From: Methylobacterium sp. Leaf112
Lineage (GTDB): Bacteria; Pseudomonadota; Alphaproteobacteria; Rhizobiales; Beijerinckiaceae
Direction: 5' to 3'
Length of the DNA: 64,000 nt
Assembly (NCBI RefSeq): GCF_001423295.1
Contig: NZ_LMNG01000012.1
Coordinates: 310,728 to 374,727, forward strand
The stretch's first letter is position 1, and each line of letters starts with the position of its first letter. Below, in pieces: positions 32,876 to 40,357 of this stretch. The position numbers and the translations under genes were made by a program. The notes beneath the pieces were generated by a model. It saw nothing but the letters and a program-made list of their open reading frames with translations, did not search any database and was not told where the DNA came from.

Positions 32876-33865
32876 GTGCGGATGCGGACGGATCAGGGGC
32901 GCCCCGTGGCGATCCGTGCCCTCGTGGGGGCCTGCACCGGAGCGGTCTGCCTCACGGTCTGCGGGCCGGCCCTGGCGGACGTCCTCGTCATCCCGCTGCC
33001 GCTCAGGATTCCCCTGCCCGAGCCGCTTCCGCACGTGCGGCTCCTCACCCTCCTCGTCGGCCTCCACCTGATGGGGCTCTGCTTCGGCCTCGGCGGCGCC
33101 ACCATGCTGGATTTCTGGATCCTGCGCTGGATGCGCTGGGGCGGCATGCCGGCCGAGATCGAGCGCACCTTCCACTTCATCAGCAAGGTGGTGGCGGTCG
33201 GGATCGGCCTGCTGTGGCTGTCGGGGCTCGGCTTCCTCGCCCTCTACGCCATCGAGGCCCCGGAGAAGCTCGAGAACCCCAAGCTCTGGGCCAAGGTGGT
33301 GGTGGTGAGCGTGCTGACCGTCAACGGCCTGATGATCCACGCCCTCGTGCTGCCGGGCGTCCTGCGCGACGTGCGCCGGCCGATGCTGCACGGCGTCTCC
33401 CGGGGCCGCACCGCCGTGTTCCTGGTCTCGGGGGCGGTCTCGGGGGTGTCGTGGTACACCGCCTTCGTCCTCGGCCTCATGCGGGAACTGAACGGCGGGG
33501 TCGCCTTCGGCCTCCTCATCGCGCTCTGGCTCGCCGCCGCCGTCGCCGCCTCCCTCGGCGCGGGCCTCCTGTGGAAGAAGCTGGGCCGGCCGGGCCGCCG
33601 CGCCGCCTTCCTGGAAATCCTCGAACCCGAGGCCGATCCCCTCGCCACGGTGCAGGACGCCGTTCCTCCGCAAGACTCGCGCTTCTCGCAAGCCCCATCC
33701 GTCTCGCAAGGCCCGTCCCTTTCGCAAGGCCCGTCCCTTTCGCAAGGCCCGTCCCTTTCACAAGGCGGCGCTCCCAAGCGTCGAATTCCCGAGCGGGCGG
33801 CGGCACCGCGCATTCCCCCCGGCCAGTTCGTCACCGTCGGCCGGTCCCCGGCCACGGCGGCCTGA
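32876..33865 (+). CDS. polytopic membrane protein of unknown function with a repeat-bearing tail
   Basis: A 329-residue protein. After a possible signal anchor (ALVGACTGAVCLTVCGPALA) there are about five further hydrophobic segments: HLMGLCFGLGGATMLDF, VVAVGIGLLWLSGLGF, a segment near VVVVSVLTVNGLMIHAL, FLVSGAVSGVSWYTAF and the LLIALWLAAAVAASLG helix. The cytosolic tail contains the in-frame hexapeptide repeats SQGPSL. I do not recognise the family. GTG 32876 has GGGAGG seven bases upstream, better placed than for the ATG at 32882. It is divergent from gspG and almost touches the prepilin peptidase gene (6-base gap), which suggests a shared pathway. Confidence 0.65.
   Translation: MRMRTDQGRPVAIRALVGACTGAVCLTVCGPALADVLVIPLPLRIPLPEPLPHVRLLTLLVGLHLMGLCFGLGGATMLDFWILRWMRWGGMPAEIERTFHFISKVVAVGIGLLWLSGLGFLALYAIEAPEKLENPKLWAKVVVVSVLTVNGLMIHALVLPGVLRDVRRPMLHGVSRGRTAVFLVSGAVSGVSWYTAFVLGLMRELNGGVAFGLLIALWLAAAVAASLGAGLLWKKLGRPGRRAAFLEILEPEADPLATVQDAVPPQDSRFSQAPSVSQGPSLSQGPSLSQGPSLSQGGAPKRRIPERAAAPRIPPGQFVTVGRSPATAA
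33686..33769 (+). repeat. in-frame tandem array, 5 x 18 bp, in a C-terminal tail
   Basis: Units of 18 bp start at 33686, 33704, 33722, 33740 and 33758. The three central ones are identical (TCGCAAGGCCCGTCCCTT) and encode SQGPSL; the outer ones are degenerate. The array lies within the last 60 codons of the membrane protein gene and keeps its frame. Confidence 0.9.
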
Positions 33866-33871
33866 CGCCGC

Positions 33872-34399
33872 GTGGTCCCCTTCGACACGCCGCTGATCGT
33901 GGCCCTGCTGCCGCTGCCGATCACCGTGGCGGTGGCGGTGATCGACGGCCGCCGGCGCATCATCCCGAACCGTCTCAACTTCGCCCTGCTGGGCCTCGGC
34001 CTCGCCGTGGCGGCGGGGCGGGCGCTGGATGGCAACTCGTCGGCGGTTTCCTGGGCGGTTTCCTCGGCGGTCGTCTCGGCCCTGGCGCAGGGCCTCGCGA
34101 CGGCGGGCCTCGCCTTCGCCGCCCTGTGGGCCGTGCGCGCCGCGCATGCGCGTCTCCGCGGCCGCGTCGGCCTCGGCCTCGGCGACGTGAAGTTCATCGC
34201 CGCGGGCGCTGCCTGGACCGGCCTTGCCGGCCTGCCCGCGATGATCCTCGCAGCGAGCGTCCTGGCCCTCGCCGTCCTGGCCGTCGCGGTCCTGCGCGGC
34301 CGGTCCATCGACGGGGCGACCCGGCTGCCCTTCGGCCCGTTCCTCGCCGTCGGCCTCCATGCGGCCCTGCTGATGCAGGCGTTCGAGGCCCTGCCCTGA
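33872..34399 (+). CDS. prepilin peptidase, A24 family (peptidase domain only)
   Basis: A 175-residue inner-membrane aspartyl protease with about six hydrophobic helices. The two catalytic aspartates are Asp25 in VIDGRRRIIPN and Asp105 in the family motif GLGDVKF. It lacks the N-terminal methyltransferase domain of PilD/GspO and is of the short CpaA/TadV-like type. It would cleave type IV pilin-like precursors such as the GspG encoded nearby. Start is GTG 33872, six bases after the preceding gene. Confidence 0.88.
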   Translation: MVPFDTPLIVALLPLPITVAVAVIDGRRRIIPNRLNFALLGLGLAVAAGRALDGNSSAVSWAVSSAVVSALAQGLATAGLAFAALWAVRAAHARLRGRVGLGLGDVKFIAAGAAWTGLAGLPAMILAASVLALAVLAVAVLRGRSIDGATRLPFGPFLAVGLHAALLMQAFEALP

Positions 34400-34516
34400 C
34401 GGGGACCGGCCGGGGCGCCGGTTGTCAACGGCCGCCCGAGCCGTCAGGCTGGTGGGCACGGTCATCCAGTCCCGGCGCCCGGAGGCGCATGACGGAGCCA
34501 GGATGAGGATTGCCGA

Positions 34517-34867
34517 ATGATCGAGTTGTTCGACCGTGAGGGTCGCGAGACCGCGTTCTGTCGCGACGGTCAGTCGATCTATCTCTGGAACGGCACGCCG
34601 GCGGCGTTCATCGATGCGGACGAGGTGTTCGCCTATTCCGGCCGCTCCATCGGCCTGGCCAGGGATGGATGGATCTGGGACGAACACGGCGAGCGGCTGC
34701 TGTTCGAGTTCGACGCCGTGGGTGGACCGGCCAAACCCAAGCGCCGGACCAAGACGGCCGCCGGACCGCGCCGCGCGAACCCGGCGCGCGGCATCCCCGT
34801 GCGGATGCCGACGCGGCCGGCCCCCTCGGCAGCATGGTCCCGCCACGCCTTCGCCGACCTGATCTGA
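34517..34867 (+). CDS. 4-fold beta-flower domain protein
   Basis: A 116-residue protein. The first 68 residues repeat a short two-strand pattern four times (MIELFDREGRETAF, DGQSIYLWNGTPAAFI, DEVFAYSGRSIGLA, DGWIWDEHGERLLF), which fits the small 4-fold beta-flower fold. The remaining 48 residues are basic, Pro/Arg-rich and probably disordered. No enzymatic role is known. ATG 34517 is the natural start. It follows the peptidase gene after 117 bases. Confidence 0.7.
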   Translation: MIELFDREGRETAFCRDGQSIYLWNGTPAAFIDADEVFAYSGRSIGLARDGWIWDEHGERLLFEFDAVGGPAKPKRRTKTAAGPRRANPARGIPVRMPTRPAPSAAWSRHAFADLI

Positions 34868-34909
34868 CCCGCCCGGCTCACGCCCCGGACCGTCAAGCCA
34901 GCCAAGCCG

Positions 34910-35284
34910 TCACGCCGTTGCGGCGGCGGCGAAATCCGCCTCCTCGAACAGCGGCCGAATCTCGATGGTACTCGGGCCGGGCATCGGATTGGGGCAGCGC
35001 CGGACCCAGGCCACAGCCTCGTCGAGGCTGGCGACGTTCCAGATCCAGAACCCGGCGACGAGACTCTCGGTGTCGGCGAACGGCCCCTCGGTGACCGTGC
35101 GGTCGGGCCCGTCGAAGACCACCCGCCGCCCGCGCGCGGACGGGTGCAGGCCCTCGCCCGAGAGCAGGATGCCGGCCTGCATGAGCTCCACGTTGAACCG
35201 GCCCATGGCTTCGAGCAGCTCCAGGGACGGCATTGTGCCCGCCTCGCTGTCGGCCGTCGCCTTGACCAGGATCATCACGCGCAT
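34910..35284 (-). CDS. YciI-family (DGPF/YCII-related) protein
   Basis: A 124-residue ferredoxin-like fold protein. MRVMILVKATADSEAG begins it, followed by the helix LEAMGRFNVELMQAG, the strand GEGLHPSARGRRVVFDG and TVTEGPFADTESLVAGFWIW, then EAVAWVRRCPNP. Members are often annotated as DGPF or PhnB-like and some catalyse hydrolytic steps; the conserved His/Asp pair of YciI is only partly evident. It is convergent with the beta-flower gene and faces away from the region upstream. ATG 35284. Confidence 0.8.
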   Translation of the reverse strand: MRVMILVKATADSEAGTMPSLELLEAMGRFNVELMQAGILLSGEGLHPSARGRRVVFDGPDRTVTEGPFADTESLVAGFWIWNVASLDEAVAWVRRCPNPMPGPSTIEIRPLFEEADFAAAATA

Positions 35285-35423
35285 CGATCGCTCCCCGTAG
35301 ACGGGCCGGTCCGTCTCCCGCGAGGTTAGGCCGCGGGTGCGAAAAGCGAAAGCCGCCTTTGGGCGGAGACGGGGCGGCCGGGCCGACGGGCGTCGGCGGG
35401 CCCGGCGAATCGCGCCCGCGGGC

Positions 35424-35747
35424 TCAGGCGACGTTGCGGCCGGCGGCGGGCCTGCCGACGCGGGGCGTTCCCGAAGCGGACCGGCCGGCGGTCTCCCGGG
35501 CGCGGTCGTGCACCTCCAGGCTGCGCAGGGCCGCCACCATGGCGTCGGTGCGGTCGTGGAGATCCGGCGGCGCGGCCGCGCGCGCCGCCGCGGCGGCGTT
35601 GCGGCGGGCGAGATAGAGAGCGGCCGCGAGGGCGGCGAAGCTGCCGCCGAAGGGGGCGGACACCACAGCGAGCGCTATGCTGGTGGGCGCCACGGCGGCG
35701 GCCGTGCCGAGCCCCGCCGCGATGGCTACGAACATCAAGGGGAACAT
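35424..35747 (-). CDS. small membrane protein, 107 aa
   Basis: Two hydrophobic segments lie at the N-terminus (MFPLMFVAIAAGLGTAAAVA and the SIALAVVSAPFGGSFAALAAALYLA region), followed by a cytosolic tail of about 60 residues with a helical, charged section (LHDRTDAMVAALRSLEVHDR) and a disordered basic end. No family is recognised. ATG 35747 was chosen over an upstream GTG at 35801 since it begins the first membrane segment. Confidence 0.55.
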   Translation of the reverse strand: MFPLMFVAIAAGLGTAAAVAPTSIALAVVSAPFGGSFAALAAALYLARRNAAAAARAAAPPDLHDRTDAMVAALRSLEVHDRARETAGRSASGTPRVGRPAAGRNVA

Positions 35748-35900
35748 CGGCGCCTCCGGCAGTCGGGAAGACTGCCCGAGGCGGCAGGTCCCGGCCACCA
35801 TTCACCCGCCACGGGGTTACCGAAGGGTAAACGCGCGGCCTACCGCTTTCGGGGGGCCCCCAGGCGGGGAGGCCCGGGGGCCCTCGGACCAGCTGGACCC

Positions 35901-37232
35901 TCACGCCATCCGCGCGATGGCGTCGCCGAGGATCGACACCATGGTGTCGATCTGCCCTGGCTCGACGATGAGGGGCGGCGACAGGGCGACGATGTCGCCG
36001 GTGACCCGCACCAGCAGGCCGCGCGCGAAGCAATCGACGAAGACGTCGTAGGCCCTGGCCCCCGGCGCGCCGTCGCGGGGCGCGAGTTCGATGCCGGCGA
36101 CGAGGCCGAGGGTGCGGACGTCGATGACGTGGCGCGCGTTGGCCAAGCCGTGCACCGCCTCCGCCCAGGTCTCGCTCAAGCTGGCGGCGCGGGTGAGGAG
36201 ACCCTCGCGGGCGTAGATGTCGAGGGTGGCGATTCCGGCCGCGCACGCCGCCGGATGGCCCGAATAGGTGTAGCCGTGGAAGAGCTCGATGGCGCCCTCC
36301 GGCCCGTGCATCAGGGCGTCGTGGACGGTGCGGCTCGCGAACACCGCCCCCATGGGCAGCGCCCCGTTGGTGAGGCCCTTGGCGGTGGTGACGAGGTCCG
36401 GCACCACGCCGAAATAGTCCGTGGCGAAGGGCGTGCCGAGGCGGCCGAAGCCGGTGATGACCTCGTCGAAGATCAGCAGGATGCCGTGGCGGGTGCAGAT
36501 CGCGCGCAGGCGTTCGAGGTAGCCCTGCGGCGGGACCAGCACGCCGGTGGAGCCGGCCAGGGGCTCGACGATGCAGGCCGCGATGGTCTCGGCCCCGTGC
36601 AGCGCCACGAGGCGCTCGAGGTCGTCGGCGAGCTCCGCCCCGTGCGCGGGCTGGCCCCGCGTGAAGGCGTTGCGGTCGAGGTCGTGGGTGTGGCGCAGAT
36701 GGTCGACGGCCGGCAGCAGGGGGAAGACGCGGCGGTTGTTGACGAGGCCGCCCACCGAGATGCCGCCGAAGCCGACGCCGTGGTAGCCGCGCTCGCGTCC
36801 AATGAGCCGGGTGCGGGTGCCCTGGCCGATGGCGCGCTGGTAGGCGAGGGCGATCTTCAGGGCGGTGTCGACGGATTCCGACCCCGAGCCCGTGAAGAAC
36901 ACCCGGTCGAGACCCGCATCGGGCCCGCCCGGCGCGATGGCGGCGAGGCGTTCCGCGAAGTCGAACGCGATGGGATGGCCCATCTGGAACGAGGGCGCGA
37001 AGTCGAGGGTGGTGAGCTGGCGCTCCACGGCCGAGGCGATCTCGCGCCGTCCGTGACCGGCGTTGACGCACCACAGGCCCGCCGTCCCGTCGAGGACGCT
37101 GCGTCCGTCCGTCGCCGTGTAGTGCATGCCTTGCGCCGCCGCGAGCATGCGGGGCGCAGCCTTGAACTGCCGGTTGGCCGTGAACGGCATCCAGTAGGCG
37201 TCGAGTCCGGGGGCGTTCGCGCTGGCGGGCAT
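35901..37232 (-). CDS. class III aminotransferase, beta-alanine/omega-amino acid:pyruvate type
   Basis: A 443-residue PLP enzyme. MPFTANRQFKAAPRM near residue 15 is typical of beta-alanine:pyruvate aminotransferases. GSGSESVDTALKIA binds the cofactor phosphate, Asp256 in LLIFDEVITGFGR contacts the ring nitrogen, and the Schiff-base lysine is Lys285 in TTAKGLTNG. It probably transfers amino groups from omega-amino acids or amines to pyruvate. ATG 37232 is preceded by AGAGGA. It is transcribed away from, and follows, the OmpW-type gene on the same strand after about 96 bases. Confidence 0.88.
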   Translation of the reverse strand: MPASANAPGLDAYWMPFTANRQFKAAPRMLAAAQGMHYTATDGRSVLDGTAGLWCVNAGHGRREIASAVERQLTTLDFAPSFQMGHPIAFDFAERLAAIAPGGPDAGLDRVFFTGSGSESVDTALKIALAYQRAIGQGTRTRLIGRERGYHGVGFGGISVGGLVNNRRVFPLLPAVDHLRHTHDLDRNAFTRGQPAHGAELADDLERLVALHGAETIAACIVEPLAGSTGVLVPPQGYLERLRAICTRHGILLIFDEVITGFGRLGTPFATDYFGVVPDLVTTAKGLTNGALPMGAVFASRTVHDALMHGPEGAIELFHGYTYSGHPAACAAGIATLDIYAREGLLTRAASLSETWAEAVHGLANARHVIDVRTLGLVAGIELAPRDGAPGARAYDVFVDCFARGLLVRVTGDIVALSPPLIVEPGQIDTMVSILGDAIARMA

Positions 37233-37328
37233 GCTGGTCCTCTCGTGTCGGAGCGAGATGACCCGGGTTCGCATCCGCGAACAAGATCTTTTGCACCGCC
37301 CTCCCCCAGGACGGCGCCGTGGCACCCG

Positions 37329-38054
37329 TCAGAAACGGTAGCCGAGCCCGGCACCGAGGACGAGCATGTTCAGGTCGGTCTTCACCTTGACCCCGGCGAT
37401 CTCGTACGCGACGGGCGGCACGAAGACGTACTTGACCATGACGTTCGCGAACCAGTTGCCGGTGAGGTGATGGTCGAATCCGGCCTGGAGCAGCGGGCTC
37501 GTCTGCGACGGCACCGTGAAGGCCGGGATCCCCGCCGCCGGACGGACGGCGACGGGCGTTGTCGCGCTGACGCCGACGCCGAGATACGGATTGAAGCGCG
37601 CGCCCGGCAGGAAATGGTACCGCACCACGCCGGAGACGGCCGCATTCCAGATCGATCCGATCGCGATGTCGCCGACGAGCGAATCCCGAATCATCGGCCT
37701 GGTCCGGATCGCCCCGGCCTGCCCCGAGACGGCGATGTGATCGGTCAGGAAATAGGACAGGTCGACATCGGGCAGGAGGGCGGCGGGCGTGTCGATCCGG
37801 CCGCCGATGGCCTCGATGCGCGAAGTCCGCTCGGTCGGCACCATGCCGATGATCCGGCCGTGCACGAGCCAGTCCCCCGCCCGCAGGCCGACCGCCGCCG
37901 GGAGGGGCTCCACCGCCGGCTCGGCGCCGTGCGCCGCCGTGCCTGCGAGGCACAGGGCGGCCGCGAGGGACAGGACGCGGGCCCGCGAGAGACCGCGCTC
38001 GACGAGACCGCCTCCGACGAGGGGAGCGATGGACGAGGTCTCGAACGTCGACAT
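37329..38054 (-). CDS. OmpW-family outer membrane protein
   Basis: A 241-residue beta-barrel protein. After a long N-terminus (signal region around RVLSLAAALCLAGTAAHGAEP, about 22-42) come the OmpW features: GDWLVHGRIIGMVP, VDLSYFLTDHIAVSG, GSIWNAAVSGVVRYHF, NPYLGVGVSATTP, and the ending LGAGLGYRF with a C-terminal Phe required for barrel insertion. OmpW forms an eight-strand barrel that passes small hydrophobic molecules. ATG 38054 was selected; the signal peptide is then preceded by about 20 polar residues, so a start further inside is possible. Confidence 0.85.
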   Translation of the reverse strand: MSTFETSSIAPLVGGGLVERGLSRARVLSLAAALCLAGTAAHGAEPAVEPLPAAVGLRAGDWLVHGRIIGMVPTERTSRIEAIGGRIDTPAALLPDVDLSYFLTDHIAVSGQAGAIRTRPMIRDSLVGDIAIGSIWNAAVSGVVRYHFLPGARFNPYLGVGVSATTPVAVRPAAGIPAFTVPSQTSPLLQAGFDHHLTGNWFANVMVKYVFVPPVAYEIAGVKVKTDLNMLVLGAGLGYRF

Positions 38055-38407
38055 GGGCGTGCTTTCGGGGGTCCATTCCGCAGGGGGAGTCCGGCGGTCA
38101 CCGGAACGGGCGGGACCCGGCCGTTCCGGGGGCGCAGTCTCGCGATGCGCGCCCAGCAAAAGTCCTATGACGGGAAACTTTCGAAACCCTGACTTGCATG
38201 ACTAGATTCAGAGTTGATCTCTGAGTCGTCCGACTAGGAATTCATTAGAGTTTCGCGTGCAAACTCAGTCGAACAGAGAGAAATCCAGTTTTCGCTTTCT
38301 CCAGCGTAGCGGCCGATCAAGTTCGAGATCTTTCTTGGGGGCAAGGCGACGGGCGCCGGGTTCACCAGGTATCCGTCGGAGCAGGTCGCTCAAGAGAACC
38401 GTGCGTC
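38055..38407. promoter_or_regulatory. 353-bp divergent promoter region
   Basis: No gene is supported between the divergent OmpW and diguanylate cyclase genes. The stretch 38185-38300 is A/T-richer than the surroundings and contains the dyad CAGAG-TTGAT-CTCTG around 38210-38224. It is the likely promoter zone for both genes. Confidence 0.45.
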
Positions 38408-39724
38408 ATGTTGCTCGACCTTGCCACACTGCATTTCGCCAGCGCCGCAAGTCGATGCGCCTACGTGATCGTCTTCCTCGTCATGGCGCTCAGCCAACGT
38501 GGGCAGACCTATCTGTGGCAGTGGATGGGGGCCATGGGCGCGTCGATGGCCGGGTCCTTCGTCATGATGGGCGTTCCACCCGAGACCCTGCCGCCGGTTC
38601 CCGTCACGATGGTGGTGTACTGGCTCTACGGCGGAAGCCTCGTCCTCGCCTGGACGGGGTTCCGCAGCTTCTTCGGCCGGCCGGTGAACATCGGCCTCGG
38701 CGTCCTCCTCTGCGCCCTGCCGGGCCTGGTCTATCCGGCCATCCTCGCCGCCGGCCTCTCCGGCCGGCTAGCGCTGACCGGCGTCTTCACCTCCTGCCTC
38801 GTCGTGGCGCTCCTGTCGCTCCACGAAACCGTGCGCCGGACGGCCGGAATGGCACGGCTGTGGTCGCAGTACATCGAGACTCTGGCCTTCGCCTGCTACA
38901 CCCTGGCCTTCCTGCTCTCCATCGCGATGCTGCTCGGCACCGACATGCCGATGGCCTCGGCGGAGAGCGCCCGCGGCTCCCTCATCCTCGATCAGATCAC
39001 CGGGGTCTTCGTCTATTTCGGCTTCGTCGCCATGGCGGCGGAGCGGGCCAACCGCAATCTCCTCCGCCTCGCCGAGACCGACCCGCTCACGGGCCTCTAC
39101 AATCGTCGCGGCCTGCAGCAGGCCCTGCAGCGCCGCGTCGCGTCCCTCGACGGGCGGTCGCCGGCCGGCCTCCTCATCGCCGACATCGACCACTTCAAGG
39201 CCATCAACGATCGTTACGGCCACGAGAGCGGCGACCTCGTCCTCACCGCCTTCGCGAAGCGGGTGCGAAGCACCTTGCGGGCGACCGACATCGTGACCCG
39301 CTGGGGCGGCGAGGAATTCCTGGCCGTGCTGCCCGGGGTCACCCCACAGGAACTCGCCGCCATCGCCGAGCGCCTGCGGGCGAGCATCGCCGATCAGCCG
39401 TTCCCCCTCCGCAGCGGCCCCCTCCCGGTCACGGTGAGCATCGGCACCGCCACCCTGAATCTCGGCGACGACAGCTTCGAGCGCGCCACAAAGACGGCCG
39501 ACGCCGCCCTGTACGAGGCTAAGACCCAGGGCCGCAACCGGATCTGCGCCGGCTCGTCCCCGCCGGATGCCTCGTCCCAGGACGCCCTATCCCGAGACGC
39601 CATATCCCGAGACGCCACAACACCGGACACCACGCAGCACGGGGCCGCAGCCCAGGACGTGCCCCCGCCGGGCTCCCTCAGGCGGCGCGCGGATAGCGTC
39701 CTCGCCGAACCCCACCCGGCGTGA
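38408..39724 (+). CDS. membrane diguanylate cyclase (GGDEF)
   Basis: A 438-residue protein. The N-terminal 215 residues hold about six to seven transmembrane helices of the kind found in membrane-anchored cyclases. The GGDEF domain lies at about 225-385, with DPLTGLYNRRGL, ADIDHFKAINDRYGHESGD and the active-site GGEEF at 300-304. No inhibitory RxxD is obvious. It would make c-di-GMP. The C-terminal 50 residues are low complexity and contain in-frame pentapeptide repeats (SQDAL, SRDAI, SRDAT), which coincide with a DNA tandem array. Confidence 0.92.
   Translation: MLLDLATLHFASAASRCAYVIVFLVMALSQRGQTYLWQWMGAMGASMAGSFVMMGVPPETLPPVPVTMVVYWLYGGSLVLAWTGFRSFFGRPVNIGLGVLLCALPGLVYPAILAAGLSGRLALTGVFTSCLVVALLSLHETVRRTAGMARLWSQYIETLAFACYTLAFLLSIAMLLGTDMPMASAESARGSLILDQITGVFVYFGFVAMAAERANRNLLRLAETDPLTGLYNRRGLQQALQRRVASLDGRSPAGLLIADIDHFKAINDRYGHESGDLVLTAFAKRVRSTLRATDIVTRWGGEEFLAVLPGVTPQELAAIAERLRASIADQPFPLRSGPLPVTVSIGTATLNLGDDSFERATKTADAALYEAKTQGRNRICAGSSPPDASSQDALSRDAISRDATTPDTTQHGAAAQDVPPPGSLRRRADSVLAEPHPA
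39575..39634 (+). repeat. in-frame tandem array, 4 x 15 bp, in a C-terminal tail
   Basis: Units start at 39575, 39590, 39605 and 39620 and encode SQDAL, SRDAI, SRDAT and TPDTT. Units two and three differ at two bases. The array keeps the reading frame of the diguanylate cyclase. Confidence 0.8.
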
Positions 39725-40357
39725 GCCTTTCCCCGCCGGGAAGGGGTTCGGAAACCGTTGCGGGCGCAGAGCGGGTCCGCGTCGGCCGGCCGGCGCTTCC
39801 CCTCGCCGAGGTCCTCGACGTGAAGCGGGTTCCGAAACGCAAGACCGCAGACCGCCCACACGACTCCGGGCGGGGCCCGCCCGTCGCGGCCGGCGCCGCA
39901 TGTGGCGTCGGGAGGGCATGGGTAGCCGGCGCGGCACTTGCAGTTCCCGCTCGCCCCCACCCGCCCCTTGCCCCGGAGCGGGACGGGGTGCCCCCCGCAC
40001 GGAGCACGAGACGTGAGCCTCGACAGACCGGTGCCCCGGACCATCCGGGCGACTGGTGCCCCTTCTCCCTCACCGGACGGCCGCAGCGCCGGCGCCAATG
40101 CCCTCGGCGAGGCTTCGCCGGGGGCAGGGGCGCCCCGTGGCGCAGCGGAGGCCGGCGCCTCCCGCGGGGTCATGGCGGTACGCGGCCCCGAAGCGGTGAT
40201 CCGAAACGGGATCGTCCACGGCGCCGGTCGGGCGCGCGGCGGCGGGCCGATGGATCGTTTCGCGCCCATCGTTGGCGTTTCGTGGGGTTTCGACGCAGAA
40301 CCGGGGGCCACGCCCACGCAACCTCTCGAGGCCGCCCGCCGCGATGAAAGCCTGACG
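39725..40357. other. 633-bp stretch without a supported gene
   Basis: Open frames exist on several strands but all read like shadows of GC-rich DNA, and none has a family-like pattern. The glycosyltransferase frame is open upstream of its chosen start as far as about 39938, so its true start may lie within this stretch (for instance ATG 40250). No terminator with a T run was seen after the diguanylate cyclase. Confidence 0.4.

Noticed and set aside
33686..33769. CRISPR array at the repeated 18-bp units
   Set aside because: The units are contiguous without spacers and stay in frame inside a coding tail.
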